Below are positions 24,247-36,295 of a DNA stretch of 64,000 bases, in pieces. The stretch covers positions 1,739,403-1,803,402 of the forward strand of contig JAJEKB010021308.1 in assembly GCA_022393335.1 (NCBI GenBank), written 5' to 3'. The notes under the pieces are model-generated. The model searched no databases. It was given only the letters and a program-made list of their open reading frames with translations, and had not been told where the DNA came from. Origin of the DNA: Macrotrachela quadricornifera. Taxonomy: Eukaryota; Rotifera; Eurotatoria; Philodinida; Philodinidae. Numbering within the stretch: the stretch's first letter is position 1; each line of letters starts with the position of its first letter. The position numbers and the translations under genes are program-made.

Positions 24247-26694
24247 ATTTATTTTGACCCATCCGATATATCATATCGATTCGGTTATCTGTAGAGTCAC
24301 ACGCGAAACAAAACGGTAAATGAATAGTTAACATATAGACTTCGATGCATCAAAAGTGCGATATATTCGACTACGACACATTTTATTTTAGTGTGTAGTC
24401 TTGAATTGAAACTGTATTATTGGAACTTTCATAATGAATTAAAACCAGTCAAAGATGACAATTGTTGCAACTTGTAAGCATCGCTATAATACCAATCACA
24501 ATTATCGCTATCAGTTATAGTTATAATTTTCGAGCGTAGTTATAGTTGTGAACCCTATTAATTCTAATCAATCTCGATATACAGGTGTTTGTAACAAAAA
24601 CTTGCACAAAATTAATTTCTTTTTAAAAAGCTTTTATTCTACTACTGTAAACAGTTACAAAAATCATTTTTTGAGGAATACATCCTCGATAAATATACTA
24701 TACGCTGTATAATAGAAGCGTTGTTTTGTTCCGTTTCCCTAACGAAAAAAAAGAAAATTTATCGAAAATATATCAGAGTTGATAGACTGGTCATTTACTA
24801 TTCTAGATGCGAATCTGACCGAGAACATACGGTTGATAATGAAATGCAGCGTAGAAAAAAGAAACTACAAATACTGATGTGTTCGACCACTTTTCAGCTG
24901 AAGAATTTAAGAATATTAATACTGACGTTGTAAAAATTTGTATGATGCCTATGAAAAAAAGATGGCTGTCTCTTATTAATTGCGAAGGTGAACGAATAGA
25001 ATATTGAACTATGATGACACTCGATATCACTTATTGTAGCCTATCAGGTCCGATATAGAACATTTGAGGAAAGATCCTATTTGACTAATATTTTCCAAAT
25101 GAAAAAGTCAAAAATATTCAAATTTTGATTATAAATATTTTTTTGCATCCAAAGAAAAGGGATATTTGTCTCATTTTTCTTTTACAAGACAACAGGTGGA
25201 ATATCAGCTCATAGTGCCATGTAGTACTTATCCTGAGCTAGCCGTCAAAGTATAAAACGTTTGGAAAAACACTTATATAGAAGATGATATCGATAGAAAA
25301 AATTGTGCAACTTTTTTGACAAACACTTGTATAAGCATTTTAACTTTTACCGATTTTCTCAACTTCTAACGGCCCAAAAATTAGTTTTAAAGTTTTTCAC
25401 TGATACTCACAAAATTTCATAATTAGAGCTATTGTTGGTAAATAATGGCAAAATAGTCAATACATGATCATAAGTATAGTTACCTTCCCTTTTTAATGCA
25501 TAAGAGCTCTCTCTTAAATTGAATATCTCACAAGTCTAACAATATTAAATGCTAAAATTCTGAAAACTGCTGTTTCTAGCTGAAGATCGGTAGCACTTAT
25601 GCATATAAGTCAACTGAAACATTTACTTTTTGGAATATTTGAAGAACAACCCATGTAATCTGCTTTAGGATTTCTCTGAGAAACGTTGATAAAAAAATGA
25701 TGAACCTTTTGTCAGAAGAATGAAAAGTACAGCTAAATCTCAAATCGAATCATATTTTAATCATTATCAGTTGTTTTTGTACGTAGAGATTTAGAAGTGC
25801 CCGAAGGGAAGTTAAGCAAGAATATACTATTGTTACATAGACATATATAGTGATGACAGAACCGATACTGTGCTGCTGTGTTGTGAATAAGAAGCTTCTT
25901 GCTGATGTTATGATTTTTGTATTTCGACTTAGCTGTACATCCGCACAAATTATAAGAAATGTTTTTCTATTTTTTCATCGTTTTCCGAAGAAACCATAAA
26001 CCGGATGCACTTTAACTCATGTATTGCCCTACTCTATACCAACACTGAATCTAAAAAAGCGACACTAAGAGGTGAATTTTCTAATAATCGCAGCAAATGC
26101 TTCGAAGTTTTTGAAATTTTGGAAACAATTGGAATGTATTATAACCTGTATAAAATTTCAGCCGAACCCTCTCGTTCGTCGTCCTGATCCCTTCTCGATC
26201 TTCCTCAGAACCTAAGAGTATACCGTACAAAGTTTGGCACCGCTAGCTCGTGCGGTGTCCAAATGCATAAAAACCAGACAGAGAGACACAACTTCTTCTT
26301 TATACATGTAGATGAGTTATGAGTAATGGAATTTTATCTCATCTTTTACTTTTTTTATTCGATGAATATTTTCAATCATACGGTTGCTCTTCATTATCCT
26401 GAAATATCGCGCGAGCAATGACACAAAGCACATGTTTTTATATACTTTAGTTCTCGAATTATTGAGAAAACAATAATACATACAAATTCTCTGAAAAAGA
26501 CATTAACTGTAGTAAATCCGACAGTAGGAGGAGGCAAACACTCCCTTAAGATGAAAATTTTGGATCGAAAACTAACCTATGACCTTTTTCTGATCGAATG
26601 GATGTCCTCTGCAAAATTTCATTGCATTTGCTTGTACCGTATTGAAATGCATAGCGAATAAACAAACAAACATTCTTCTTTATATATATAGATT
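24247..26694. other. Eroded fragments of the modular locus, otherwise no gene
   Basis: Two minus-strand fragments match the modular gene's non-coding parts. 24717-24860 matches intron 1 (TTTTGTTCCGTTTCC, AGACTGGTCATTTA), and 25547-25655 matches the 3' flank of the domain exon (CTAGCTGAAGATCGGTA). These suggest that the inverted copy was once longer. Two places (26268-26320 and 26650-26692) end in ACTTCTTCTTTAT-type tails reminiscent of non-LTR or SINE 3' ends. No coding region is supported. Confidence 0.5.
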
Positions 26695-27447
26695 AGGTTT
26701 TCTGTTTAATACGTTACTTACAGTTATGAGATCAAACGATTAGCGCGAGATAAGCGCAATTTCATGTTGATAATTCTCTTATTGAGAAACTACTTTTCGA
26801 AAGCCGTAGTTCTCGATAGAGCTTAATTAAATGTTTTTACGATCAAGATATCCATTTTCTCGTGGCACTTTTTCAGTCAATCAGTTTCCAGTCAGAGTTT
26901 TCTGTTTCTCTATTGAAATTTAATATAACAATCGTTTATGGAAGTGTAGCGTGTAATAATAACTTTAAGGACTCATAAATCTTTTATGCGAGTATTTGAA
27001 GTTAATAAACTTCCTCATAGTCCTTTTGTACACATTTTATCAAAGAGCTTATAAAGCCTTCATAAAAGTTTTAAACGTTTCACTATTCTACGTCTCTTTT
27101 TTATAGCATAAATAAAAGTTCTGACATAACACTAATGAATCGTTGGAAATCTTTCTCTTAGCAAACTTTTAGATTTATTGTACTAATATCTTATTCGTCT
27201 TTGTTCTTCATTTTTCACCTTATTCATATAAGTGAAGATGCAACCGATGATCTAAGTCATATTCGGTATTTTCAATGATGAAAAAACTTACCACCACAAA
27301 TTTTATTGCTGTTACAGATGCCACTGAGACAATCAGATGGTTGATTGCAACTCTTTGTACCTAGGCATTTTGGACATTTACTACCACCACAATCAATATC
27401 AGTCTCATCTTGATTTTTTATTTTATCGTCACATGTACCAACATCGC
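26695..27447 (-). repeat. Segmental duplication, copy B (pairs with 16208-16964)
   Basis: Parallel to copy A over its whole length, including the cysteine-rich exon at 27292-27447 and the sequence 3' of it. It begins directly after a poly-TA-rich tail (TATATATATAGAT). Confidence 0.7.
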
Positions 27448-28112
27448 CTAAAATAAGATCGATTATCGTATTTAAAATTCATAAAATTTAGATTAGTTAC
27501 CAGTGCATATCTTATCTTTGCAAACACCACTGAGACAGTCTGATGATTGAATGCAACTCTTTGTAGGTTGACATTTTGGACATTTGGAACCACCACAANN
27601 NNNNNNNNTGCAACTCTTTGTAGGTTGACATTTTGGACATTTGGAACCACCACAATCAATATCAGTCTCATCTTGATTTTTTATTTTATCTTCACATGAA
27701 CTAGTAGCACCTAAAATGAGATCGGTTATCATATTTAATATTTATAAAATATAGATTAGTTACCAGTGCATATGTTATCTTTGCAAATACCACTAATACA
27801 ATCACAATTATCTCTACAACTCTTTGAACCTTCACATCTTGGACATTTTAAACCACCACAATCAACATCAGTTTCATCTTGATTCTTTATTTTGTCTTGA
27901 CATGAAGCAGGAGCTAAAATGAAAGAATTTATCAAGTTTAGAAGTTTCAAAGATTATATACTCACCAATACATATATTGTTTTTGCAAATGCTACTGATA
28001 CAGTCACAATTATCTTTGCAACTCTTCATACCGCCGCATTTAGGACATGTGATACCACCACAATCAATATCAGTTTCATCTTCATTTTTTATATTATCAA
28101 TACAACGAAAAA
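27292..28112 (-). CDS. Four-exon cluster of eight-cysteine 'DCGG' repeats
   Basis: Exons in transcription order are 27966-28112 (147 bp), 27764-27913 (150 bp), 27501-27710 (153 bp once the gap artefact is removed) and 27292-27447 (156 bp). All are phase 1-1 with GT-AG borders, separated by introns of 52-53 bp. Each encodes one repeat: C-x-D-x-I-K-N-x-D-E-T-D-x-D-C-G-G, two Cys in CPKC or CPRC, KSC, DC-[IL]-S and two further Cys. The first two repeats have the variant KDNCDC or RDNCDC in place of Q-S-S-D-C. Equal phase and multiple-of-three length mean repeats can be added or lost without breaking the frame. The protein is probably secreted; no start, signal peptide or stop is visible. It lies 10 kb upstream, in its own direction, of the similar cluster at 16809-17170. 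Confidence 0.65.
27599..27608. other. Assembly gap (10 N) with duplicated edges
   Basis: The 47 bases before the N run (27552-27598) are identical to the 47 after it (27609-27655). Removing one copy and the Ns gives an exon of exactly 153 bp, the length of its paralogue at 17018-17170. The gap is therefore very likely a failed overlap join with no missing sequence. Confidence 0.85.
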
Positions 28113-28169
28113 CTAGAAATGACATTAAATCGCATTATTTTAAATTTTTTATCATGATATAAAATAAAT

Positions 28170-29490
28170 AACGCTCCTACATGGACTGGCTCAGCTCTTT
28201 CTCATAAGAATGATATTTTGAAACTATCAATAACTATTTGTTTTCATTAATTAATAACTGATTAATAATTAATTCATAAAAGCGAACCTCAAATGCATAC
28301 TTTCCACTCCTGATTACATTTGGTCAAGTTTTTATAGAAAACTATTAATAATTAATTAACTAATTCTTTAAAATAAACATCAGATTCGGGTACCTCACGC
28401 TAAATTATCTTTCGTCAAGATTTATACAAATCTATTAATAATTCATAATTGATAGTTAATAATTAGTTCATACATAACTAAAACTCGACTTAGTTTCGAG
28501 TTCCCTATCCTCAAAAACCGTTTGATCAAGTTTTATAGAAAGCATTAATAGTTAATAATTTGTAAACAATTAATTAGTAACTAGTCAAAATTAACCTCAC
28601 GAGGGACCTTTCCGACCTGATACGCTCTTTTTGCCTTCTATTATACATCATTCGAAAGAGCCCATCGAGCTGAGTATAACCTGAAAGTTTTACGTGCGGA
28701 CGGCTCTTGGATCAAAAATTATTGCCGTTTTAGATTTTTCCTCCTAGGCAAAAAACAGTGAAAATTAAAAATTTTCACATTTCGACAAAAATGATCGCGG
28801 AGACTTGATAGGTAATATTACTAAAGTAATACATTTTTTGGGTATTTTTGAGCAAATATTGAAAAATTCTGATTCTACAAAACTAAATTTTCCGATTGAC
28901 CTGAAATTTTCAGGAAAGCGAGCAAACGTGTCTAGCTCGCTCTGCTGAAAATTTTGAAGTGTCTGTGATGATTCTGGACAAAATGCGAGAATTTTCAATT
29001 TTCGCTGATTTATCTATGAAATTGAAAATTTTCTAACTAGAGAATGAGATGTCGGATCGGTCTGAAATTTTCAGGGCTGTGAGCTCAGCCTATGAGCTGT
29101 GTGCCCTGAAAAATGTCAAGTCTCTGCGATCATTTTTGTCGAAATGTGAAAATTTTTATTTTCACTGATTTTTGCCTAGGAGGAAAAATCTAAAACGGCA
29201 ATAACTTTTGATCCAAGAGCCGTCCGCACGTAAAACTTTCAGGTTATACTCAGCTCGATGCGCTCTTTCGAATGATGTATAATAGAAGGCAAAAAGAGCG
29301 TATCAGGTCGGAAAGATTCCTCGTCAGATTCGAATTCCCCAACCCTGATTACCCTTTGTTCAAGGTTTATGAAAAATATTTCCTTTGATTTTTATCTTAT
29401 TCTTCGATCAACCCGTGAGGTGCGGACCCACAAACAATCAAACAAGCAGACAATTTATGTTTACTAGACTCTTCTCTACGAGAAAGAGAA
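28170..29490. mobile_element. Composite foldback element
   Basis: Inside lie inverted arms at about 28599-28810 and 29108-29326 (CCGACCTGATACGCTCTTTT, GTGCGGACGGCTCTTGGATC, TTTTTCCTCCTAGGC). The outer parts match the element at 36296-37040: a start with CTCAGCTCTTTCTCATAAG and an end with AAGCAGACAATTTATGTT then CTCTTCTCTACGAGAAAGAG. The two ends form a short inverted repeat. No transposase is seen. Confidence 0.55.
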
Positions 29491-29754
29491 AAAATCATTT
29501 GAACTTTACCAAATAATTATGTGTGTGCATTATTATTTGAAGTTATTTTTTTATTTTCGCTATATGAAGTCATTCCATATCAGCAGTAGTAATTGCTGTA
29601 AGATTTATGGATTGAAGCTTTCCATGTCACCACGTTTTTGACAACTGCGTTGCAGCGCCCGCAGTTGTGGTGAAATGACGAGATTACGTTCGCTGCGACG
29701 TAGTTGCGTTTGCATCTACGACGCAGTCATCATAGTTCGTACTAATGCATGGGA

Positions 29755-30042
29755 GTATAAAAGGAGGTGTCGCAAGCACCCTAGTTCATTTTATTTTTTT
29801 TACAGTGAGAAAAAAACACTTCATTTATTTTTCTAAAGAATAAAGGTCAGTGCCTAGGTGTATTAAATGATCAATACAAATATCTAATTATTAGATGGAT
29901 GATTATTAATTAATTAACTTATTATTATTTTCTTGTTAGTTTATTATTTTGTTATTTATTTATTTAGAAAATGCTGAGATTGACTGGGCGTCATCTCTTA
30001 CAAGTGCGATCGCAGTTATGCCGCAACTACGTCTCAGTTTGA
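29755..30042 (+). other. Possible promoter and first exon of a mitochondrial-type protein (orphan)
   Basis: A TATA-like GTATAAAAGG lies at 29755-29764. About 80 bp later there is a donor-like AAAG/GTCAGT, and an acceptor-like TTTATTTAG ends at 29967, just before ATG 29971. The frame encodes MLRLTGRHLLQVRSQLCRNY before a stop at 30042. The peptide is Arg-rich with no acidic residues, as in mitochondrial import presequences. No downstream exon was found. GC-rich words in it (GCAACTACGTC) also recur upstream near 29690 on the other strand, so it may instead be part of a repeat. Confidence 0.25.
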
Positions 30043-30199
30043 CCGCAGTTGAACACATGAGTTTCTATGTATATTAAGTGCCTGTTTTAGAGAATCACGA
30101 AGTTATTTGAACTGTTCTTTGTAAAATACAAAAACCTTGCTATCTGACTAAGGTTTTTGGAACATTTCAGCACTCTTAATAATGTCAGGGAAACTTGTA

Positions 30200-30436
30200 T
30201 TCCATGTAAAAATTTATAATAACTTTACGATTTAATGAAAAAAGGTGTTACGCTCTTGATCATGAAAATGCGTTAGAATATGTATTTTTAATGAAGTTTC
30301 ACGTGTGTTTTCCCATTAAAATAGAATTCATACTGAAAAATCGTCAAAATACATATTTTAACGCGTTTTCATGATCGAAAAGGTAACATCTTTTTTAGTT
30401 AAATCGTTAACTTTTAATAGATTTTTACGTGGGTAT
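30200..30436. mobile_element. Short hairpin (MITE-like) repeat
   Basis: Two arms of about 100 bp pair around 30310-30330: CGATTTAATGAAAAAAGG with TTTTTTAGTTAAATCG, and TGATCATGAAAATGCGTTA with AACGCGTTTTCATGATC. It is non-coding. Confidence 0.65.
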
Positions 30437-33429
30437 TATAGTGCAAGCAAGATAGTAGGACTTTTTCTTGGTGAAAAATCAGTTTTCAAAGGTATATATT
30501 ACGAAAATCTACATTAAGAACTAAAGTTGACTTGAAAATGAAATAGTAATCGATTAGAATTGAAATATTTAATTAAGAAAACATCGACAAAACCTAATAA
30601 ATTACAATTTTTGTGTCAAGTTAATAGAAAAATGAACGAAATTTATTCTGGAAATCAATTCTACAAAAGAAAATATGAAGCGTCTATTCTAAAATATAAT
30701 TTGAAATGTAGAAAAAAAGAAATAATTCAACATACTATTGTTATTCGGTGCTGAAACTCCTCCTGAGTTTGATGAATCGGCAAAAAACCATATTCTACCT
30801 TCCGTTAATGCCATACAATACAAAAAACAAAATATAAGCCAAAATGGCCATGTATAACTAAACAAGAAAAAGAGATTAAATATACAAGTATGGAAAATTT
30901 AAAAAAAAGCAAAAGCCAAATATTTCGTGTTTTGTCAATCTATAAATATTCACTATAGTCAAACATGAAAATCGAAAACAATTCAAGTTTCAAGTATCTT
31001 AATATTCGACATCATAGATAGAAAAATGAGCTGTGTACGTATTTTCGTGAGATTATTGGTGGTCCTCGTCAAAAAGAGTTAATCTTCAAACATGTATTCA
31101 ATTTAACTTTGAACTTTGGTATAGATATGAATTTTGTTCCATTTAAAAGACCCAGATCGAAGAGAATGGTGCCATAAACGGTCTTAAACAGTGGTTGTTT
31201 TGTAGTCATTTCAGACGGTTTAGGGTGCCGTTTCCGACGGTCGGAATGGACATCATGGGAATGACTAGTTTTCTATGGAGCAACGTTATGAAAGTCATGT
31301 TTGATCTCCTACGCTGATAACGATATCGTTAAGTCAAACTAAAACTAAACTGTCGAATACTAATAATAATAGATCAAGTTCATAATAGAACGTTCATTTT
31401 TCTTTATTTTAGTGAAATGATAAAAAATTTTTTATGCATATTAAATGTATTACAAACGATTAGTGAAAATGGGAGGATCTCAATCATGAATGCATTCAAA
31501 TACCTATTTTGATTAGAAAATGTGTAACATCCTAAACTGGTGTATTTTGAACTTGTAAAAATGTAGCTATGTCACAGAAACTCAAGCATTTAGAGTCATA
31601 TCAATAGTTCAAATGTTGTTACCTGGACATGGCAAATGATGTTTAAAGATTGAATTCAATTGAATAGAAAGAATGAGGATTTAAACTGAATCTAAAATAA
31701 ATTCAAATTGAAATTAAATATAGACAAAAGTGTTATCAACTGTAATTATTTAGTTGAGAAAAAACAATTAGTTAAATTCTTAAGAAATTGAAATGCAAGA
31801 TTTTTGCTAGAATACGAAAATATAGATTATCCGGCTACACAAAGACAAATAGTGTAGAAAATTGCAAAGTCAATAAAGATTTTCTACTATTAGGGTTTGC
31901 CACTAGTGGTTTTATAGTGACATTGGAATAATATGTCATTAGATATATCTGGCAATCATTCAACTTATGCATCCTGATATGATCAGAGCTGTCAATCTAT
32001 GAAGTCAAGAAAGTTCTATGATGTCTTGCCTCTGAATAATGATCACATTTTTAAGCAAAACCTAAATATAGTCTATAAAGAGCAATACAAAATGATCGCC
32101 ACAGAAGAAATCTATCTTTAAGCAGTGTCATAGTACTTTTCTGATAGGCTTATAAAAAATTAAATGACGAATCTAATGAAAAAAAGCAACAGCGCATGAT
32201 GGAACATATAGAAAACATACGAAAAACGAAGGATCCATGAGAAATAAAATTTATTCCGTTTTGCTTTTCTATATATGTTCAAAGAGCCGTTAGTCCCTTT
32301 AGCTTCTTTTACATCTTTTAGATCCCTTTAGTCATTTTATATCTCTTTAGAGTCTTTTAGAATCTAAAAGGATCCAAAAGGACTATAGGGAGTTAAAGCA
32401 TCTAAGAGGATCGAAAGGAGGCTAAAGTGAGCTAAAAAGACTCCGGTGAAAATAAGTAACAATGAAAAATCACCAATATTTTCAGATGTTTTCATTCCAA
32501 TGTATTATTATGGCTCTATCTTGCTGTTTGAAAACAGATTGTGTAAAAATACTAATAATAATAACGTCCCATAGGCTTATCACCCGTTGGGGCCCATCGC
32601 GGTTATTATTCCAAGTTTTCCACATGTTACCGGGTTCTATCGTCTTTTCTTTTTCCAGACGGGGGTATGTGCACCCCCTTCCGCTCAACATATTGACTAA
32701 AGGTATAGTCAACACGAATGACTCATGTGAAATGAATCATTTGAAGCAACTTAGCCGTTAGTGACTTGTCCAAGGTCGCTCCATGAATAATGTTACTGAA
32801 ATGTGAACACAGTACCTTGTGAATGCGTGCCAATCAACTTAATCACTCAACCATGGCGGCTGATTGTGTGATACAAAAGTAAAAAGGGACAAGTTTTTTC
32901 ATACAAAAGCAAAATAGAATAAAATTTATTTCTCATGGTCCTATGCGAAAAACACTTAAATATTGATTTTTTCTGCGCCAATCATTTTGTATTGTTCTTC
33001 ATAAGCTACACTTAGGTGTTGAGTAACAATGTGGTCATTACCAAAGAGAAGAAAAGCAGGATTTCACCTACTTCAAGATGTTTTGAAATACGAGAAAAGT
33101 ACAGGGAAATATGAAGATAGTATAAAAGGAATACAAAGTTTGTACTCTCCTTAGACTCTATTCGTACTTCCTTGTACTTCATTCAAACTACCAGTGCACT
33201 TCCTTTAAAAGAAGTACAGGGTAGTACAAGGATACCGAAGTATGGAAGCCTCGCTTCTTTTGTCTTGAGTCATTATTCAAAGTTTACACATGATAGAAAG
33301 TTCTTGATCATATAATTAGAAAGCGCTTTCAACGCTGAATCTCAATAGATACTTTTTAGTTCTCTAGAGTATACTTTAGCCGATGAAAACTAAAACTAGA
33401 TCTTTTCGGGAACTTTTGCAACACTCATC
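30437..33429. other. Repeat-rich stretch without a gene
   Basis: 31150-31260 is a relative of 7740-7850 (GTTTAGGGTGCCGTTTCC). 32290-32440 is a cryptic-repeat patch built from TTTTAGATCC and AAAGGATC words that is partly self-complementary. 32568-32700 is the second copy of the dispersed repeat at 6110-6245. A plus-strand frame at 32462-32761 lies over that repeat and is not a gene. Confidence 0.5.
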
Positions 33430-34552
33430 ATATACATATAGGATGTAACAAAACTATACCTCCTTCTATGCCATTTTGAAAACAACATAGATTTTTCTAA
33501 CTAAACAAGAGTTTATTATCCGATCTAAAGTCATATCTGCCAATATATAATAGTAGCTCATCATCTGTGATATTGCTTTGAATTTGATCAATTAGTGTTA
33601 ATGAATAAATTCAAAAACTTTCGAATTGCACCTGTCTTATAACTATATCATGCACATCCACTCAAATATAAAAATATTTAATCATCAATACAGAGAGTGT
33701 CGCGTTCTGCACCAGATAGGATATTTTTCTGTTTTCTTAAAGTAATTGCAATAAATTTCAAAACATGTTTTCAAAATGTAGAAAAGGTGGCGGCTCATTT
33801 TACTTCAAAGAACGAGACGAGTGAGAGAGATCAAGTAAGACACGTCTTCAATTTTTATGGAATTCACTTGTAACATCAAAAACATAGTGTATTTGGCGCA
33901 GAATTTGACACTTTTCTATTGATGCCCTTACCAAAATAATTATGCTCGTTTTTCATGTGAAATCAAGATGTTTTCTAACGAATACAAAAGTTCAAGAGCT
34001 TTCGAATATCTTTAGGACACTTTCTCACAAATACTAATCTTCTCAAAGTCTTTTGATAAAATATATGAAATCTATGCAATGTTGAATGCTCCATCTAGTG
34101 ATATAGTTTAAATTAAATCTTTTACATTAAAGATATGAAAGCTTATCTTTTACTTATGAACTACATAGTGATTATTTTCAGACTTAATTATTCTATCATT
34201 TCATTCCTTAAATAGTAGAAAAGTGAAATTAATTTTGACAAATCTACTTTTCTTCTGCCATGTAGTTGAATGTTTTCTCTTTGAAATAGACACTGAAAAA
34301 GAATTATTTGAGTAGATGTATATGATATAGTTATAAGACAAATGTAATTCGAAAGATTTTGAGTTTATTCATTAACACTAATTAATCAAATTAAAAGCAC
34401 TGCAACAGATGATGAACTGCTACTATATATTGGTAGATATGAATTTAGATTGGAAATAAGTACTTGTTTAGTTAGAAAAATCTATGCTATTTTTAAGACT
34501 ATATAGAGCAACACTATAATTTTGAAATAGCCTGTATATACATAGATCTATT
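33430..34552. mobile_element. Large foldback element
   Basis: Outer arms of about 240 bp (33430-33670 and 34305-34552) pair through TTAGTGTTAATGAATAAATT with its reverse complement and ATAGATTTTTCTAACTAAAC with GTTTAGTTAGAAAAATCTAT. A second short inverted pair lies inside (GTGTCGCGTTCTGC near 33696 and GCGCAGAATTTGACAC near 33899). The centre has no coding capacity. Confidence 0.65.
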
Positions 34553-34614
34553 AGAATGGCAATGAATGTAATTCTGAAGAAACAGAATTACATATACACA
34601 TATACATACCTTGC

Positions 34615-35330
34615 TAGACGAGGAATAGATTTAGTATCAGCTATGCCTAGCTATTTATATACGTATATACACCTACTATTAGAATAGAAATAGATTTAAT
34701 GTTAGTCTGACATAGTGTCGTATATACATTTATATCCATAGTTGTCCTTGTTAGAAGTGAAATAGATTTAGTATTAGCTTGACATAATAATATGTACACA
34801 TACATACAACTCTCTGTTAGAATAGAAACAGGTTTAGTGTTAGTTTGACATAGTACTTATAATAAATACCGTATATATGTATGTCAGGAAAGGAATACAT
34901 TTAGTTTCAGTTATACAATATTATGCATATATACATATATATTCATACACATCTCTTTTAGGATAAGAACAGGTTGAGTGCTAATTTCACATCGCTATAT
35001 ATGTATACATATCCTCGATAGAAAAAAAATTTAGTGTTAGTTTGACATAGTTGCATCTATACATATATAGGCATACGTATCCATACCAGAAGAGGAATAG
35101 ATTTAGTTTTAGTGGTGTAGAATTATACATATATACAGTATATACCACTGTTAGAATAGAAACAGGTTTAGTGTTAATTTGACATAGTTATATACATATA
35201 CATATTTCTCTACTAGAAGAGAAATAGGTTTAGTGTCAGTTTAAGATATTTGCATATATCCATATATATCCGTGTTAGCAGAGAAACAGATTTAGTTCCA
35301 ACCATACATAATTGATATACTGTATGTCTT
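34615..35330. repeat. Degenerate tandem array, about 11 units of 60-75 bp
   Basis: Units begin TTAGAATAGAAACAGGTTTA or a close variant, continue TTAGTTTGACATAG and end in an AT-rich TATACATATATA spacer of variable length. Starts are near 34617, 34680, 34755, 34819, 34886, 34959, 35018, 35088, 35154, 35214 and 35276. The array directly follows the foldback element at 33430-34552. Confidence 0.7.
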
Positions 35331-35708
35331 AAAATGATTGTGACATGGTGTGTTTTGCATGTGTTAGCATAAATAAATAATAAAAAAAAAACACTTGATT
35401 TCTTTTTCAAAATATGCGTTATGATGAGCTCTACAAAAAAATGTTGGAATGTATCTCCACTAATATGTTTTGATAATTTATTCTATAGTCAAAATGAAAC
35501 GTCTACATATTAGTGCTACTTCCTGACATATTACATTGCAAGACCTTTCTTAAGTCTTTTGAATCTTTTTATTATTATACATAGGGTGGAAAGTATAAGT
35601 GTCATGTATCTTTTTTTTATTTCAAGTAAGGGAGAACACATCAGAAAAGTTAATAAGAATATGTTCTTATAGTTTTTCTACCCTAGAAAAACTATAACTA
35701 TTAAAATA

Positions 35709-35943
35709 ATGCCGCATCTATTACATTCACCTGACCTTGCGTCATGTAATTATTGGTTAAATGATTACATCAAGCGTAATCTAACTGATCAAACAAACGA
35801 AGAGTCATTGATTCATGCAATTTCTAAGGTTGTGAAAATTATTTCAGAAGAACAATTAAAAAAGAACTTTTGATAAACTATTGGAAAGAACGGAACTTTG
35901 TATAAATAATCGCGATGACTCTTTTGAACATTTAATAAAATAA
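35709..35943 (+). pseudogene. Mariner transposase C-terminal remnant
   Basis: The frame reads MPHLLHSPDLASCNYWL, then IKRNLTDQTNEESLIHAI, the usual C-terminal part of mariner transposases. A one-base shift in an A-rich run near 35868 moves it to FDKLLERTELCINN, and it ends at TAA 35941-35943. The third catalytic Asp (in the family's P-x-D-x-W/H) is Asn here. Nothing of the N-terminal two thirds is present. Confidence 0.7.
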
Positions 35944-36295
35944 AATGAAATTTATCTCATTGTTTTCATACATTTTTTAATTTTGCCAGAACTTTTGGTT
36001 ACCTCTAAATAATTTAAATACAAAATCCTTTCGAATTGAGAATATACTTTTGTTATAGTGGTTTTAATTTGCAACTCTCCAGCGTGAAGGACTCATAATC
36101 CATTCATGGCAACAAGAATTATATAAAAGATGGATTAACCATTATACATTCACTTTAAGCTTTAATTTCGTTAGAGAAGAATGTACCTTGTATTGTTTTT
36201 CAAATTAGAAATAAAAGTATTCACATTATATACTCCTTTGAAATCAATTCAGTTTTATTTTAGATATTATAAAATCTTACTCATTTTATTTAACA
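35944..36295. other. AT-rich stretch, no gene
   Basis: Contains a possible mariner 3' edge (CAGAACTTTTGGTTACC near 35989). Nothing else is recognised. Confidence 0.35.

Noticed and set aside
32462..32761. 99-codon plus-strand frame
   Set aside because: It lies over a dispersed repeat whose other copy (6110-6245) does not keep the frame.
34615..35330. CRISPR-like array
   Set aside because: Units are degenerate and spacers are AT-rich variants of the same wording, so this is an ordinary tandem repeat in a eukaryotic genome.
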